From an uncultured Bryobacterales bacterium (GTDB lineage Bacteria > Acidobacteriota > Terriglobia > Bryobacterales > Bryobacteraceae): a stretch of 5,359 nt of DNA. Position 1 is the first letter of the stretch, and every line of letters begins with the position of its first letter. This document shows positions 1 through 5,359 of the stretch, in pieces. The stretch spans positions 1,428 through 6,786 of the forward strand of contig CALMAV010000008.1 in the NCBI GenBank assembly GCA_937859895.1. The letters run 5' to 3'. The notes beneath the pieces are model-generated. The model saw nothing but the letters and a program-made list of their open reading frames with translations. It was not told where the DNA came from and did no database searches. A program made the position numbers and the translations under genes.

Positions 1-194
1 GCCTGTCACTTCTCGCGGGCACTGGCCTTTTCGCCCAGAATACCTCGTCGGGTAGCACTGGCTCCGGCTCGATGGGCGGGACTGATACCGCTACGTCCAA
101 AGCCACCAAGAAGATGAAGAAGAGCAAGAAGAGCAAGAGCTCCGATGGTGGCGCAATGTCGGGTTCCACCACCTCGACCAGCACCTCCAAGTAG
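1..194 (+). CDS. 3' end of small secreted Ser/Thr/Lys-rich protein
   Basis: Partial gene: the reading frame (codons starting at base 3) is open from the left edge and ends at TAG 192-194, leaving 63 visible residues. The first visible residues, LSLLAGTGLFAQ, look like the hydrophobic core and cleavage end of a Sec signal peptide, with cleavage probably just after FAQ. The mature part is short and low-complexity: a Gly/Ser/Thr stretch, then a strongly basic block of alternating lysine and serine (KKMKKSKKSKKSKS-like, about residues 35-47 of the visible part), then a Ser/Thr tail ending in SK. There are no cysteines or catalytic motifs. Small exported proteins of this kind are common in Acidobacteria genomes, but I know no established function. 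The true start lies outside the window. A strong terminator follows, which supports this being a real expressed gene. Confidence 0.6.
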   Translation, partial: LSLLAGTGLFAQNTSSGSTGSGSMGGTDTATSKATKKMKKSKKSKSSDGGAMSGSTTSTSTSK

Positions 195-221
195 TTTCCG
201 GCTTTCTAAAAGCCTTTAGCC

Positions 222-268
222 AAAGCGGTTTGCAGCAGAGTGTTTGCTGCAAACCGCTTTTTGTTTTT
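222..268 (+). terminator. Rho-independent terminator, 16-bp perfect stem
   Basis: Bases 222-237 (AAAGCGGTTTGCAGCA) are the exact reverse complement of 245-260, with a 7-nt loop at 238-244. The stem runs into TTGTTTTT (261-268). This is a textbook intrinsic terminator for the plus-strand gene ending at 194. A smaller hairpin, GGCTTT-CTA-AAAGCC, lies just before it at 200-214. The minus-strand operon ending at 286 converges on the same hairpin. On that strand only CGCTTT follows the stem before a mixed sequence, so termination in that direction is possible but less certain. Confidence 0.85.
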
Positions 269-285
269 GGAAGACGACCGAAATG

Positions 286-744
286 TCAGGCGTCCGGAAG
301 ATTCAGGCTGCGCTTGTTACGTTGCGGCGGCTCGGGCGGGCTCTGCTCACGCCGAAGCTGCAGGATTAAGTTCATCACCTGCATCTCGATTTGGTCTCGA
401 ACAGCCAGATAAACGGATTCTTCCTTACCGATTGGATCTTCCACTCTCCAATCCCTGACCTCAACCGGGCCACGAGAGGGTAGCTTGCGGCCCGACATAT
501 TAATAATGATGTCGAAGTTTGCTGGGTCCACCGAGGCCAGATCTTTTGGAAATTGGTGATTGATGTTAATGTTCTTCTCCTCCATAACTTGTTTAGTCAA
601 TGGCTGCACAATGGAGGCGGGAGACAGGCCGGCACTTACCGCCTGTAGAACATCGCTCCCGTAGCGAGCAGCAAAGCCCTCAGCCATTTGGCTCCGGCAG
701 GAATTTCCAATGCACAGGAATAAAACGCGCTTTAGCTCAGGCAT
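286..744 (-). CDS. Low-molecular-weight phosphatase / ArsC-like protein
   Basis: A 152-residue cytoplasmic protein of the low-molecular-weight protein tyrosine phosphatase/arsenate reductase fold. The N-terminus carries the phosphate-binding loop CIGNSCRS (C11, R17, CX5R) followed by QMAEG, a signature close to that of ArsC proteins. D103-P104 in RVEDPIG fits the general-acid Asp-Pro loop. Thioredoxin-coupled ArsC (S. aureus pI258 type) also needs two cysteines near positions 82 and 89. Here that region reads INMSGRKLPSRG, and the only cysteines in the protein are C11 and C16. True arsenate reduction by that mechanism is therefore doubtful, and a phosphatase or different redox partner is possible. 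The last 20 residues form a Pro/Arg-rich tail beyond the usual domain. The ATG at 744 has AGGAG (757-753) 8 nt upstream and overlaps the end of pdxT by 13 nt, so translation is probably coupled. The family is secure; the substrate is unknown. Confidence 0.88.
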   Translation of the reverse strand: MPELKRVLFLCIGNSCRSQMAEGFAARYGSDVLQAVSAGLSPASIVQPLTKQVMEEKNININHQFPKDLASVDPANFDIIINMSGRKLPSRGPVEVRDWRVEDPIGKEESVYLAVRDQIEMQVMNLILQLRREQSPPEPPQRNKRSLNLPDA

Positions 745-1325
745 GATCGCCGCTCCTGCATTGCCTTCTCGACCATTCTGACAAAAAATTGATGTACAGA
801 ACTACCGTGGCTCAGTTCAGGATGAAAGGTAGATGCAAGATGAAGGCCGCCTTGTACCAGAACCGGGATCTCGCCAGAGCTGGCGAGTACGGAGACAGCA
901 GGCCCAGTACGGCGAATGATAGGTGCACGAATGAAGACGGCCTCTGCTACTTGGCCGTCAATGTCAATATCGGCAATATGACTGTCTACTTGACGGCCGT
1001 AGCCGTTCCGTTCGACCGTCATATCTAACAGACCGAGAGAAGGTTGAGTAGGATGGAGAACCTCGCTCGCCAGCAAAATGGCCCCGGCGCAAGTACCGAA
1101 GATGGGCTTATGCTGGCCGAAGTTGCGGATCGGTTCAAACAGGTTTTCTAATCTCAGCAGGCGGAGCATAGTGGTGCTTTCGCCACCGGGAATGATAAGA
1201 CCATCCACCTGGTCAAGCTGGGCAACACTACGCACTTCGAGTACTTGCGCCCCAGACTGTTTCAGTGCGTTGCGGTGTGCGCTGAAGTCGCCTTGAAGGG
1301 CAAGCACTCCGATAACAGGACCCAT
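732..1325 (-). CDS. pdxT: Pyridoxal 5'-phosphate synthase glutaminase subunit PdxT
   Basis: A 197-residue class I glutamine amidotransferase subunit of the DXP-independent vitamin B6 pathway. It hydrolyses glutamine and passes ammonia to PdxS. Family motifs appear in order: GVLALQGDF (6-14), the oxyanion segment PGGEST (46-51), the nucleophile elbow GTCAG with C79, ERNGYGRQ (105-112), FIRAP (131-135), and FHPE with the other triad members H168 and E170. Length matches the family (about 190-200 residues). The start at 1325 fits the usual family N-terminus. It lies 8 nt downstream of the pdxS stop, and that gap consists of the ribosome-binding region. The 3' end overlaps the ATG of the phosphatase-like gene. 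The protein is cytoplasmic and forms a large complex with PdxS. No key residue is missing, so it should be active. Confidence 0.97.
   Translation of the reverse strand: MGPVIGVLALQGDFSAHRNALKQSGAQVLEVRSVAQLDQVDGLIIPGGESTTMLRLLRLENLFEPIRNFGQHKPIFGTCAGAILLASEVLHPTQPSLGLLDMTVERNGYGRQVDSHIADIDIDGQVAEAVFIRAPIIRRTGPAVSVLASSGEIPVLVQGGLHLASTFHPELSHGSSVHQFFVRMVEKAMQERRSCLS
745..757 (-). promoter_or_regulatory. Ribosome-binding site of the phosphatase-like gene
   Basis: AGGAG (757-753 on the minus strand) lies 8 nt before the ATG at 744, entirely inside the pdxT coding sequence. It supports the chosen start and independent or coupled initiation inside the end of pdxT. Confidence 0.7.
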
Positions 1326-1335
1326 GTCCTCCCTT
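1326..1335 (-). promoter_or_regulatory. Ribosome-binding site of pdxT in the 8-nt gap
   Basis: The minus strand reads AAGGGAGGAC immediately before the pdxT ATG, starting inside the TAA stop of pdxS (1336-1334). GGAGG alone would leave only 2 nt to the ATG. Pairing through AAGG (1335-1332) leaves a more normal 6 nt. The overlap with the pdxS stop suggests that ribosomes finishing pdxS re-initiate on pdxT, keeping the two subunits in balance (inference). Confidence 0.65.
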
Positions 1336-2221
1336 ACCAGCCGCGCACCTGCATCAGTTCCGATTCCTGCATCTTAGAAATATCCAGGCCCGGCATTGCC
1401 TCGCCGAGTTCCTCGCTTGCTTCGAGCAGCTTCTCGGGGTCTTGATAATAGGTAGTCGCTTTCACAATGGCTTTGGCGCGCGCTTCCGGGTCGGAGGATT
1501 TGAAAATTCCCGAGCCAACGAAGACTGCTTCAGCTCCAAGCTGCATGACTAAAGCCGCATCGGCTGGAGTTGCGATTCCACCTGCCGAGAAGTTGGGTAC
1601 AGGGAGTTTGCCAGCTTCTGCGACATATTGGACCAACTCCAGCGGGGCTTGCAGATTCTTCGCTTCGCGGAACAGTTCTTCCTTGCTGAGAACCGTCAAC
1701 TGCTTCATCTCTTTCACAATGGTGCGGATGTGGCGGACAGCTTCGACGATATTGCCTGAGCCGGCTTCGCCTTTGGTCCGAATCATGGCTGCGCCTTCAG
1801 CAATGCGACGAAGAGCCTCGCCGAGATTACGGGCGCCACAAACAAAGGGAATCTTGAAATCGTGCTTGTCGACATGGTGCTCTTCATCGGCGGGAGTCAG
1901 CACCTCGCTCTCGTCAATATAGTCGACCCCGAGCGCTTCCAGGATGCGTGCTTCGGTGAAGTGCCCGATTCGAACCTTGGCCATCACCGGGATTGACACG
2001 GAGGCCATGATGTCGCGGATGATGCGGATTTGCGACATGCGGGCCACACCTCCCTCCTTGCGGATGTCGGAAGGAACGCGTTCCAGCGCCATCACAGCAC
2101 AGGCACCCGCGCGTTCGGCAATGACGGCCTGTTCGGCGTTGATAACGTCCATAATGACGCCGCCTTTAAGCATTTCGGCAAGTCCGGTTTTGAGCCGGAA
2201 CTGATCACTTCCAAAAGTCAT
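1334..2221 (-). CDS. pdxS: Pyridoxal 5'-phosphate synthase subunit PdxS
   Basis: A 295-residue (beta/alpha)8-barrel synthase that makes PLP from ribose 5-phosphate, glyceraldehyde 3-phosphate and ammonia supplied by PdxT. It is full length (B. subtilis PdxS is 294) and very well conserved: KGGVIMDVINAEQA (19-32) with catalytic D25, VMALERVPSDIR (43-54), VMAKVRIGH (79-87) with the Schiff-base lysine K82, YIDESEVLTPADEEHH (101-116), IRTKGEAGSGN (147-157) with the second catalytic lysine K150, NFSAGGIATPADAAL, and FVGSGIFKS near the C-terminus. The C-terminal tail ends QVRGW, close to the RGW end seen in relatives. The ATG at 2221 has a strong ribosome-binding site. It lies 34 nt after the regulator gene and 8 nt before pdxT. 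All expected catalytic residues are present. Confidence 0.98.
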   Translation of the reverse strand: MTFGSDQFRLKTGLAEMLKGGVIMDVINAEQAVIAERAGACAVMALERVPSDIRKEGGVARMSQIRIIRDIMASVSIPVMAKVRIGHFTEARILEALGVDYIDESEVLTPADEEHHVDKHDFKIPFVCGARNLGEALRRIAEGAAMIRTKGEAGSGNIVEAVRHIRTIVKEMKQLTVLSKEELFREAKNLQAPLELVQYVAEAGKLPVPNFSAGGIATPADAALVMQLGAEAVFVGSGIFKSSDPEARAKAIVKATTYYQDPEKLLEASEELGEAMPGLDISKMQESELMQVRGW

Positions 2222-2235
2222 CGTGTAATCTCCTT
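2222..2235 (-). promoter_or_regulatory. Strong ribosome-binding site of pdxS
   Basis: AAGGAGA at 2235-2229 on the minus strand lies 8 nt (counted from AAGGAG) before the pdxS ATG. It is close to the ideal Shine-Dalgarno sequence and fixes the start codon. It is stronger than any candidate in front of the upstream regulator, which suits an enzyme needed in larger amounts than its regulator. Confidence 0.8.
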
Positions 2236-2254
2236 CGATTCAATATGAAGTGGA

Positions 2255-2284
2255 ACTATACCAACGCCATCGCTGGCTCGACAA
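2255..2284 (-). promoter_or_regulatory. Candidate sigma70-type promoter for pdxST
   Basis: On the minus strand, TTGTCG (2284-2279) and TATAGT (2260-2255) are separated by 18 bp. They match the -35 and -10 consensus at 4 of 6 and 5 of 6 positions. The element sits in the last codons and stop of the regulator gene and would give a leader of about 25-30 nt containing the pdxS ribosome-binding site. It was found by eye, and matches of this quality can occur by chance. It would let pdxST be transcribed independently of the regulator. Confidence 0.35.
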
Positions 2285-3743
2285 ACTTTCGCGCTTCGTG
2301 CGACGCTAGTTCGGCGGTAATGGCTTCACCAATCAAGCGAAAGCCGGTTTCAATGCAGTCCGGGGCAAGGCCGCCAAAGCAGAGGCGAAAAGCCCGTTGG
2401 TGACTGTTGCTGAGGGAAAAGGTTCGTCCGGGCAAGAAATCAACGCCCAACTCGCGAGACCGTTCCAGGACGGCATCGGTGCGCAAGGGCGCAGGCAGTT
2501 CTATCCAAAGACTCATGCCGCCCTCTGGCCGGGTAAACTTCGCGCGCGTAGGAAGGTACCGTTGACAAGCTTCGAATGCAGTCTTTAGCCGCTCGGCACC
2601 AGCTTGGCACGTCTGTTCGAGGTGTCGGGCTAACTCGCCGGATTGGGCAAATCGAAGCAGCACCGCCTGCGACAGCTGATCGGAGTGGAGGTCGGCAGTA
2701 TGCTTCTCTTCCGCCAGGCGAGAGATCATTTCTCGCGGCGCAATCACCCAACCTACGCGCAGACCCGGAAACGCGATCTTCGAATAACTACGGAGAAGGA
2801 TCACGTTGCCAGTTGCATCCAGCTGCTTCAGGCTCGGTATCGCTTCACCGGTGTAACGGAGCTGGCTGTAAATGTCATTCTCAACGACCACAACGCCATA
2901 GCTTTCCGCTATCTTCAGCAACCGCTTGCGCGATGAAAGCGGGAGCGTGGCACCCGTGGGGTTCTGGAAACTTGGTGTAACCACCAGCAAACGAGGCCGA
3001 TGGCGGACCAGCGTTTCTTCCAGGGCGGCCAAATCTAACCCTTCTGCCGTGACTGGGATCGGCCAAATGGGAAGATTCTGGCGGGAAAATACCCGCAAGA
3101 GTCCGTGATAAGAGGGATCTTCGAGCGCAACGCCTCCTGAAATGCTGGAGAAGACTCGGGAGACCAAATCCAGCGCCTGCTGGCAGCCATTGGTGACCAT
3201 GACTTCATCATTGGGCCGGGCAATGCCTTCGTTCCCTGCCCCTTCAAGCAGATAACGGCGCAGTGGCCCGTAACCGTACGATGAACCAAGCTGCAAGACT
3301 TCAGATGCCTCAGGGCCATCAAGCACTTGCCTGGCGCACTCGCGAATTGCAGGGAGCGGGAAAGCCTGACCGTTGGGACGCGAACTGCCGAAGTTTATAC
3401 GAATCGAACCCAGCGCAGGGGCGGCTTCGGCGGGTTGGGTCGCCGGGAGGACAGTGCTCCAATCCAGTGTTTGAGCCGGAGGAGCCGGGCTAATTGGCCG
3501 GATCGCAAAGCTGCCACGACCCACGTGCCCTTCGATTAATCCCGATTCTTCAAGGAGCGCATATGCAGCCGAGACCGTCGCACGATTAACCTTGAGCAGA
3601 CCCGCCAATTCACGAGTGGCTGGCAACCGGCCAGCCATGCCAAGCTCGCCGTTCTGAATACGAAGGGTAAGCCAATTCGCAATTTGACGGTAGATGGGCG
3701 TAGTTGAGCTGTCATCCAGCTGCAATTGGGATACATCCAGCAC
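2256..3743 (-). CDS. pdxR: MocR/GntR-family regulator with aminotransferase domain (PdxR-like)
   Basis: A 495-residue cytoplasmic regulator with two parts. Residues about 10-82 form a GntR-type winged helix: TTPIYRQIANWLTLRIQNGEL, then LPATRELAGLLKVNRATVSAAY, then EGHVGRGSFA. After a Pro/Ala-rich linker (about 83-112), residues 115-480 form a fold-type I aminotransferase domain. Its PLP-site residues look complete: NPTG (261-264), D290 and Y292 in END-IY, the Schiff-base lysine K322 in SYSKIAFPGLRVGW, and the carboxylate-binding R453 in FRLCF. MocR proteins next to pdxST (PdxR in Corynebacterium and Listeria) sense PLP and control B6 synthesis. Adjacency to pdxS makes the same role very likely here. 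Known PdxR genes are usually divergent from pdxST; this one is upstream in the same direction. The start is GTG at 3743 with no convincing Shine-Dalgarno sequence, chosen because the N-terminus then matches the family. Repeats upstream could be its own operator. Confidence 0.9.
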   Translation of the reverse strand: MLDVSQLQLDDSSTTPIYRQIANWLTLRIQNGELGMAGRLPATRELAGLLKVNRATVSAAYALLEESGLIEGHVGRGSFAIRPISPAPPAQTLDWSTVLPATQPAEAAPALGSIRINFGSSRPNGQAFPLPAIRECARQVLDGPEASEVLQLGSSYGYGPLRRYLLEGAGNEGIARPNDEVMVTNGCQQALDLVSRVFSSISGGVALEDPSYHGLLRVFSRQNLPIWPIPVTAEGLDLAALEETLVRHRPRLLVVTPSFQNPTGATLPLSSRKRLLKIAESYGVVVVENDIYSQLRYTGEAIPSLKQLDATGNVILLRSYSKIAFPGLRVGWVIAPREMISRLAEEKHTADLHSDQLSQAVLLRFAQSGELARHLEQTCQAGAERLKTAFEACQRYLPTRAKFTRPEGGMSLWIELPAPLRTDAVLERSRELGVDFLPGRTFSLSNSHQRAFRLCFGGLAPDCIETGFRLIGEAITAELASHEARKFVEPAMALV

Positions 3744-3826
3744 TGCTCAACCATACCAAATTGGCTGGGCTGAATGAGGTAAACGTCACTTACCGCCTGG
3801 GTATAGGCGTAGCATCGTTCACAATC
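3744..3826 (-). promoter_or_regulatory. Intergenic region upstream of pdxR with repeats, possible operator
   Basis: This 83-nt gap separates the HEAT-like gene from the regulator. It contains an imperfect palindrome GTAAACGTCACTTAC (3779-3793, arms GTAA/TTAC), a direct repeat CTTACCG (3789-3795, and 3826-3832 running into the upstream gene's end) spaced 37 bp, a short hairpin with stem CGCCT/AGGCG and loop ATACCC on the minus strand (about 3795-3810), and CCAAATTGG (3756-3764). None is followed by a T-tract, so no terminator is evident. I could not find a well-spaced -35/-10 pair. A regulator-binding site is plausible but unproven. Confidence 0.3.
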
Positions 3827-4582
3827 TTACCGATCTCTCTCTTGGATTTGCTTTACTGCATCATGTACATTCATGACAAACCAACGGTTGGAATCAGGCT
3901 TAACCAAACCGTTTAGAAAGGGTATGTCGGCCTTAGAACCACAGAGACTAAGACCCCAAACGCTCTCAGTCCGAGTCATAGATGCCGGTCCCTCACTGCT
4001 CTTCCTCAGAATGTCAATTATCTTGGACGAGCGCGGTAAGACAAACCTACATTGCGTCTCATGGGGCTTACGCCTGCAGTTATCTAGTCCAGTTGCCAGC
4101 AAATCTACCCCCTTGCTTCGTATTTCATCTGAATCACTTTGAACGAGATAGAAACCGCGAGCGATTGCCTGCGGTTGACTTGAGATCCATAGGGCGATTT
4201 CAGTTTGCTCATTGTAGTGACAAGTAATCAATTGATCCCAGGCATCTTCGCGGTGAGAAACCAAAGCTATATTTTTCAGACAATCTATGAGCAGCGCATA
4301 GTATCTCTGGTAAGGAGGATACTCTTCCTGTTCTCCCCAAGTTGAGGACTTTGTTTCCGACCTTGCCAAGGTGATTACAAGGTTCTGGATTTGAGGAGAG
4401 ACTTGCAAGCGTTCACTTTTCAACACTGCTTTAAGACCAGCAGTTCGCATCATTACATCTGAAGACTGAAGTACTTTCACGATCTGTGAGTGGTCCTCTC
4501 CAGCGAGAAGACTACTCACAACCGCAAGAAGGCCAAAGAGCAGCCTTTTTAAATACTGTTTAACTACCATCCGCTTGGACAT
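3827..4582 (-). CDS. Exported HEAT-repeat-like protein, function unknown
   Basis: About 251 residues from the chosen ATG at 4582. A longer frame begins at 4654, but it would overlap the upstream peptidase by 91 nt and bury the signal peptide behind 24 polar residues. From 4582 the protein opens with a basic segment (MSKRMVVKQYLKR) and a hydrophobic core (LLFGLLAVVSSLLA), a typical Sec signal or membrane anchor. AAGG (4591-4588) lies 5 nt upstream. A third option is ATG 4570, whose ATGG overlaps the upstream TAG as ATGGTAG. The rest looks helical. Three segments resemble HEAT/PBS-lyase repeats: IVKVLQSSDVMMRTAGLKAV (near 34-53), LVQSDSDEIRSKGVDLLA (near 146-163), and a C-terminal repeat with RTESVWGLSLCGSKADIPFL (near 204-223). 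There are no catalytic motifs. It probably acts as a binding scaffold in the envelope, perhaps with the co-transcribed peptidase (inference). I do not recognise a named family. Confidence 0.65.
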   Translation of the reverse strand: MSKRMVVKQYLKRLLFGLLAVVSSLLAGEDHSQIVKVLQSSDVMMRTAGLKAVLKSERLQVSPQIQNLVITLARSETKSSTWGEQEEYPPYQRYYALLIDCLKNIALVSHREDAWDQLITCHYNEQTEIALWISSQPQAIARGFYLVQSDSDEIRSKGVDLLATGLDNCRRKPHETQCRFVLPRSSKIIDILRKSSEGPASMTRTESVWGLSLCGSKADIPFLNGLVKPDSNRWFVMNVHDAVKQIQERDR

Positions 4583-5359
4583 GCTTGCCTTGCATAGGGA
4601 AAGCTGTTTCCACCCCCAGGAGTGTTGTTGCCTGCACCCGTCTTCGTTCTCCAATCACCATGGAAGTGAGCCCCATCAGATGGTTCCACACAGGCCCCTG
4701 ATTCGTGCGCTACCGCGCTCAATCTTCTCCAGAAGTCACTATCATAAGCACCATTGGTCCGGGTTGTGATGTCAACGGCATCTCCGGCCAGATGCCTGCT
4801 ATTCATGTAGGCACGCTGACTATAACGATGAGCGATAGCAATCTCTTGAGCAGGGTTTCTATACCCGCTATTAATTGGCAGATGCTCAGTTGATCCGGCA
4901 TTGACGTGGTCAGACATATAATTCAACCCTGTTCGGTAAGCGTATGCCTGCAAGACCGAGTAGTTTGGAGATCCAGTGGATTGATCTCCAATCAATTCAG
5001 CCGCACTGTAATAGCTCCCGTATATTGACCAAATTGGGTCATACATAAAATCGTTACATCCGGGAGTAAAGGGACTATGATTGAAGCGATACTCCTTGAT
5101 AAGGATATCTCGTACATCTCCACAAAGCGGAGGCACAACCAGGGTTACTTGATCAAAAGTGCTGGCCAGAGTAGACGATGAGTTATCGGGAGTCTCATAG
5201 GGGCCGGGTCCAAACAGACTGATGCCGCCAAAATCCTCATTATCAGACTCTAAGAAGCTAAAGAAGTTAAATGGGTCGACGAAAACAGAGTGAGCCCCGT
5301 CCCAAGTGACCTGAACCCCTGAAACTGGTCCGAAATTGGGTAGGATTCGGAAGAGGGAG
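4564..5359 (-). CDS. Partial M15-type zinc D,D-peptidase, N-terminus beyond right edge
   Basis: The frame ends at TAG 4566-4564 and has no stop back to the right edge, giving 264 visible residues; the start lies outside. A GTG at 5136 could look like a start, but the 74 codons before it are open and protein-like (segments such as VSGVQVTWDGAHSVFVD and FGGISLFGPGPYETP), so I treat the gene as 5'-truncated by the window. The C-terminal part carries peptidase M15 features: SGYRNPAQE, then SRHLAGDAVDI with the H-X6-D zinc pair (visible H189, D196), then E225 and AHFHGDW with the third ligand H231 or H233. M15 enzymes cleave D-Ala-D-Ala or related peptidoglycan cross-link bonds. Four cysteines in the visible peptidase region could form disulfides in an exported protein. 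The upstream portion may be a beta-rich accessory domain. The gene overlaps the HEAT-like gene start by 19 nt, so the two are probably translated together. Confidence 0.75.
   Translation of the reverse strand, partial: SLFRILPNFGPVSGVQVTWDGAHSVFVDPFNFFSFLESDNEDFGGISLFGPGPYETPDNSSSTLASTFDQVTLVVPPLCGDVRDILIKEYRFNHSPFTPGCNDFMYDPIWSIYGSYYSAAELIGDQSTGSPNYSVLQAYAYRTGLNYMSDHVNAGSTEHLPINSGYRNPAQEIAIAHRYSQRAYMNSRHLAGDAVDITTRTNGAYDSDFWRRLSAVAHESGACVEPSDGAHFHGDWRTKTGAGNNTPGGGNSFPYARQACPSGW

Noticed and set aside
1467..1922. Plus-strand frame of 151 codons
   Set aside because: It lies entirely antisense to pdxS, which is highly conserved and full length. The translation has no recognisable motif, so it is a shadow frame.
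2576..2980. Plus-strand frame of 134 codons, and other frames opposite or out of phase with pdxR
   Set aside because: All lie inside the conserved regulator gene and have Arg/Ser-rich, motif-free translations typical of shadow frames in GC-rich DNA.
3744..3826. Terminator or riboswitch between the HEAT-like gene and pdxR
   Set aside because: The only hairpin has a 5-bp stem without a T-tract, and the 83-nt gap lacks room and conserved elements for a known riboswitch.
4583..4654. Extended N-terminus of the HEAT-like protein from ATG 4654
   Set aside because: It would place 24 polar residues before a clear signal peptide and overlap the peptidase by 91 nt. ATG 4582 with AAGG upstream is simpler.
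5134..5136. GTG as the start of the peptidase gene
   Set aside because: The frame stays open for 74 more codons to the edge and upstream residues look like real protein, so the start is more likely outside the window.
1..5359. CRISPR array, tRNA, rRNA, insertion sequence or attachment site
   Set aside because: I saw no regularly spaced repeats, no tRNA or rRNA-like sequence, no transposase or integrase motif and no terminal inverted repeats with target duplications.

Overview
The window reads as a piece of a moderately GC-rich bacterial chromosome. The best guess, from gene content and style only, is an Acidobacteriota (Terriglobia-like) genome. The reasons are a small exported Ser/Thr/Lys-rich protein with a '...LLAGTGLFAQ' signal-peptide end, a DXP-independent vitamin B6 pathway (PdxS/PdxT), and exported multidomain proteins. 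This assignment is inference; there is no rRNA or other phylogenetic marker in the window.

Layout. (1) Bases 1-194, plus strand: the 3' end of a small secreted Ser/Thr/Lys-rich protein of unknown function, followed by a strong hairpin terminator (222-268). (2) Bases 286-3743, all minus strand, read from right to left: a MocR/GntR-type regulator fused to an aminotransferase fold (pdxR-like, GTG start), pdxS, pdxT and a low-molecular-weight phosphatase/ArsC-like gene. Gaps are 34 nt (pdxR-pdxS), 8 nt (pdxS-pdxT) and a 13-nt overlap (pdxT-phosphatase), so the last three at least should be one transcript. A candidate promoter for pdxST lies at the very end of pdxR. (3) Bases 3827-5359, also minus strand: an exported HEAT-repeat-like protein preceded by, and overlapping with, the 3' part of a zinc D,D-peptidase of the M15 type. 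The peptidase frame stays open to the right edge of the window, so its N-terminus is missing.

How the genes fit together. PdxS and PdxT form the pyridoxal 5'-phosphate (PLP) synthase: PdxT releases ammonia from glutamine and PdxS combines it with ribose 5-phosphate and glyceraldehyde 3-phosphate. The MocR-type regulator has a complete PLP-binding aminotransferase domain and probably senses PLP to control pdxST. It lies upstream in the same direction rather than divergently. The phosphatase-like protein, translationally coupled to pdxT, keeps the CX5R loop but lacks the two resolving cysteines of thioredoxin-linked arsenate reductases. It is therefore more likely a phosphatase or an atypical reductase. 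The peptidase and HEAT-like pair is a separate unit that probably acts in the cell envelope.

Nothing here is clearly a new defence or mobile system. The points most worth a second look are the phosphatase coupled to B6 synthesis, the truncated peptidase with its coupled HEAT-like partner, and the repeats in front of pdxR.
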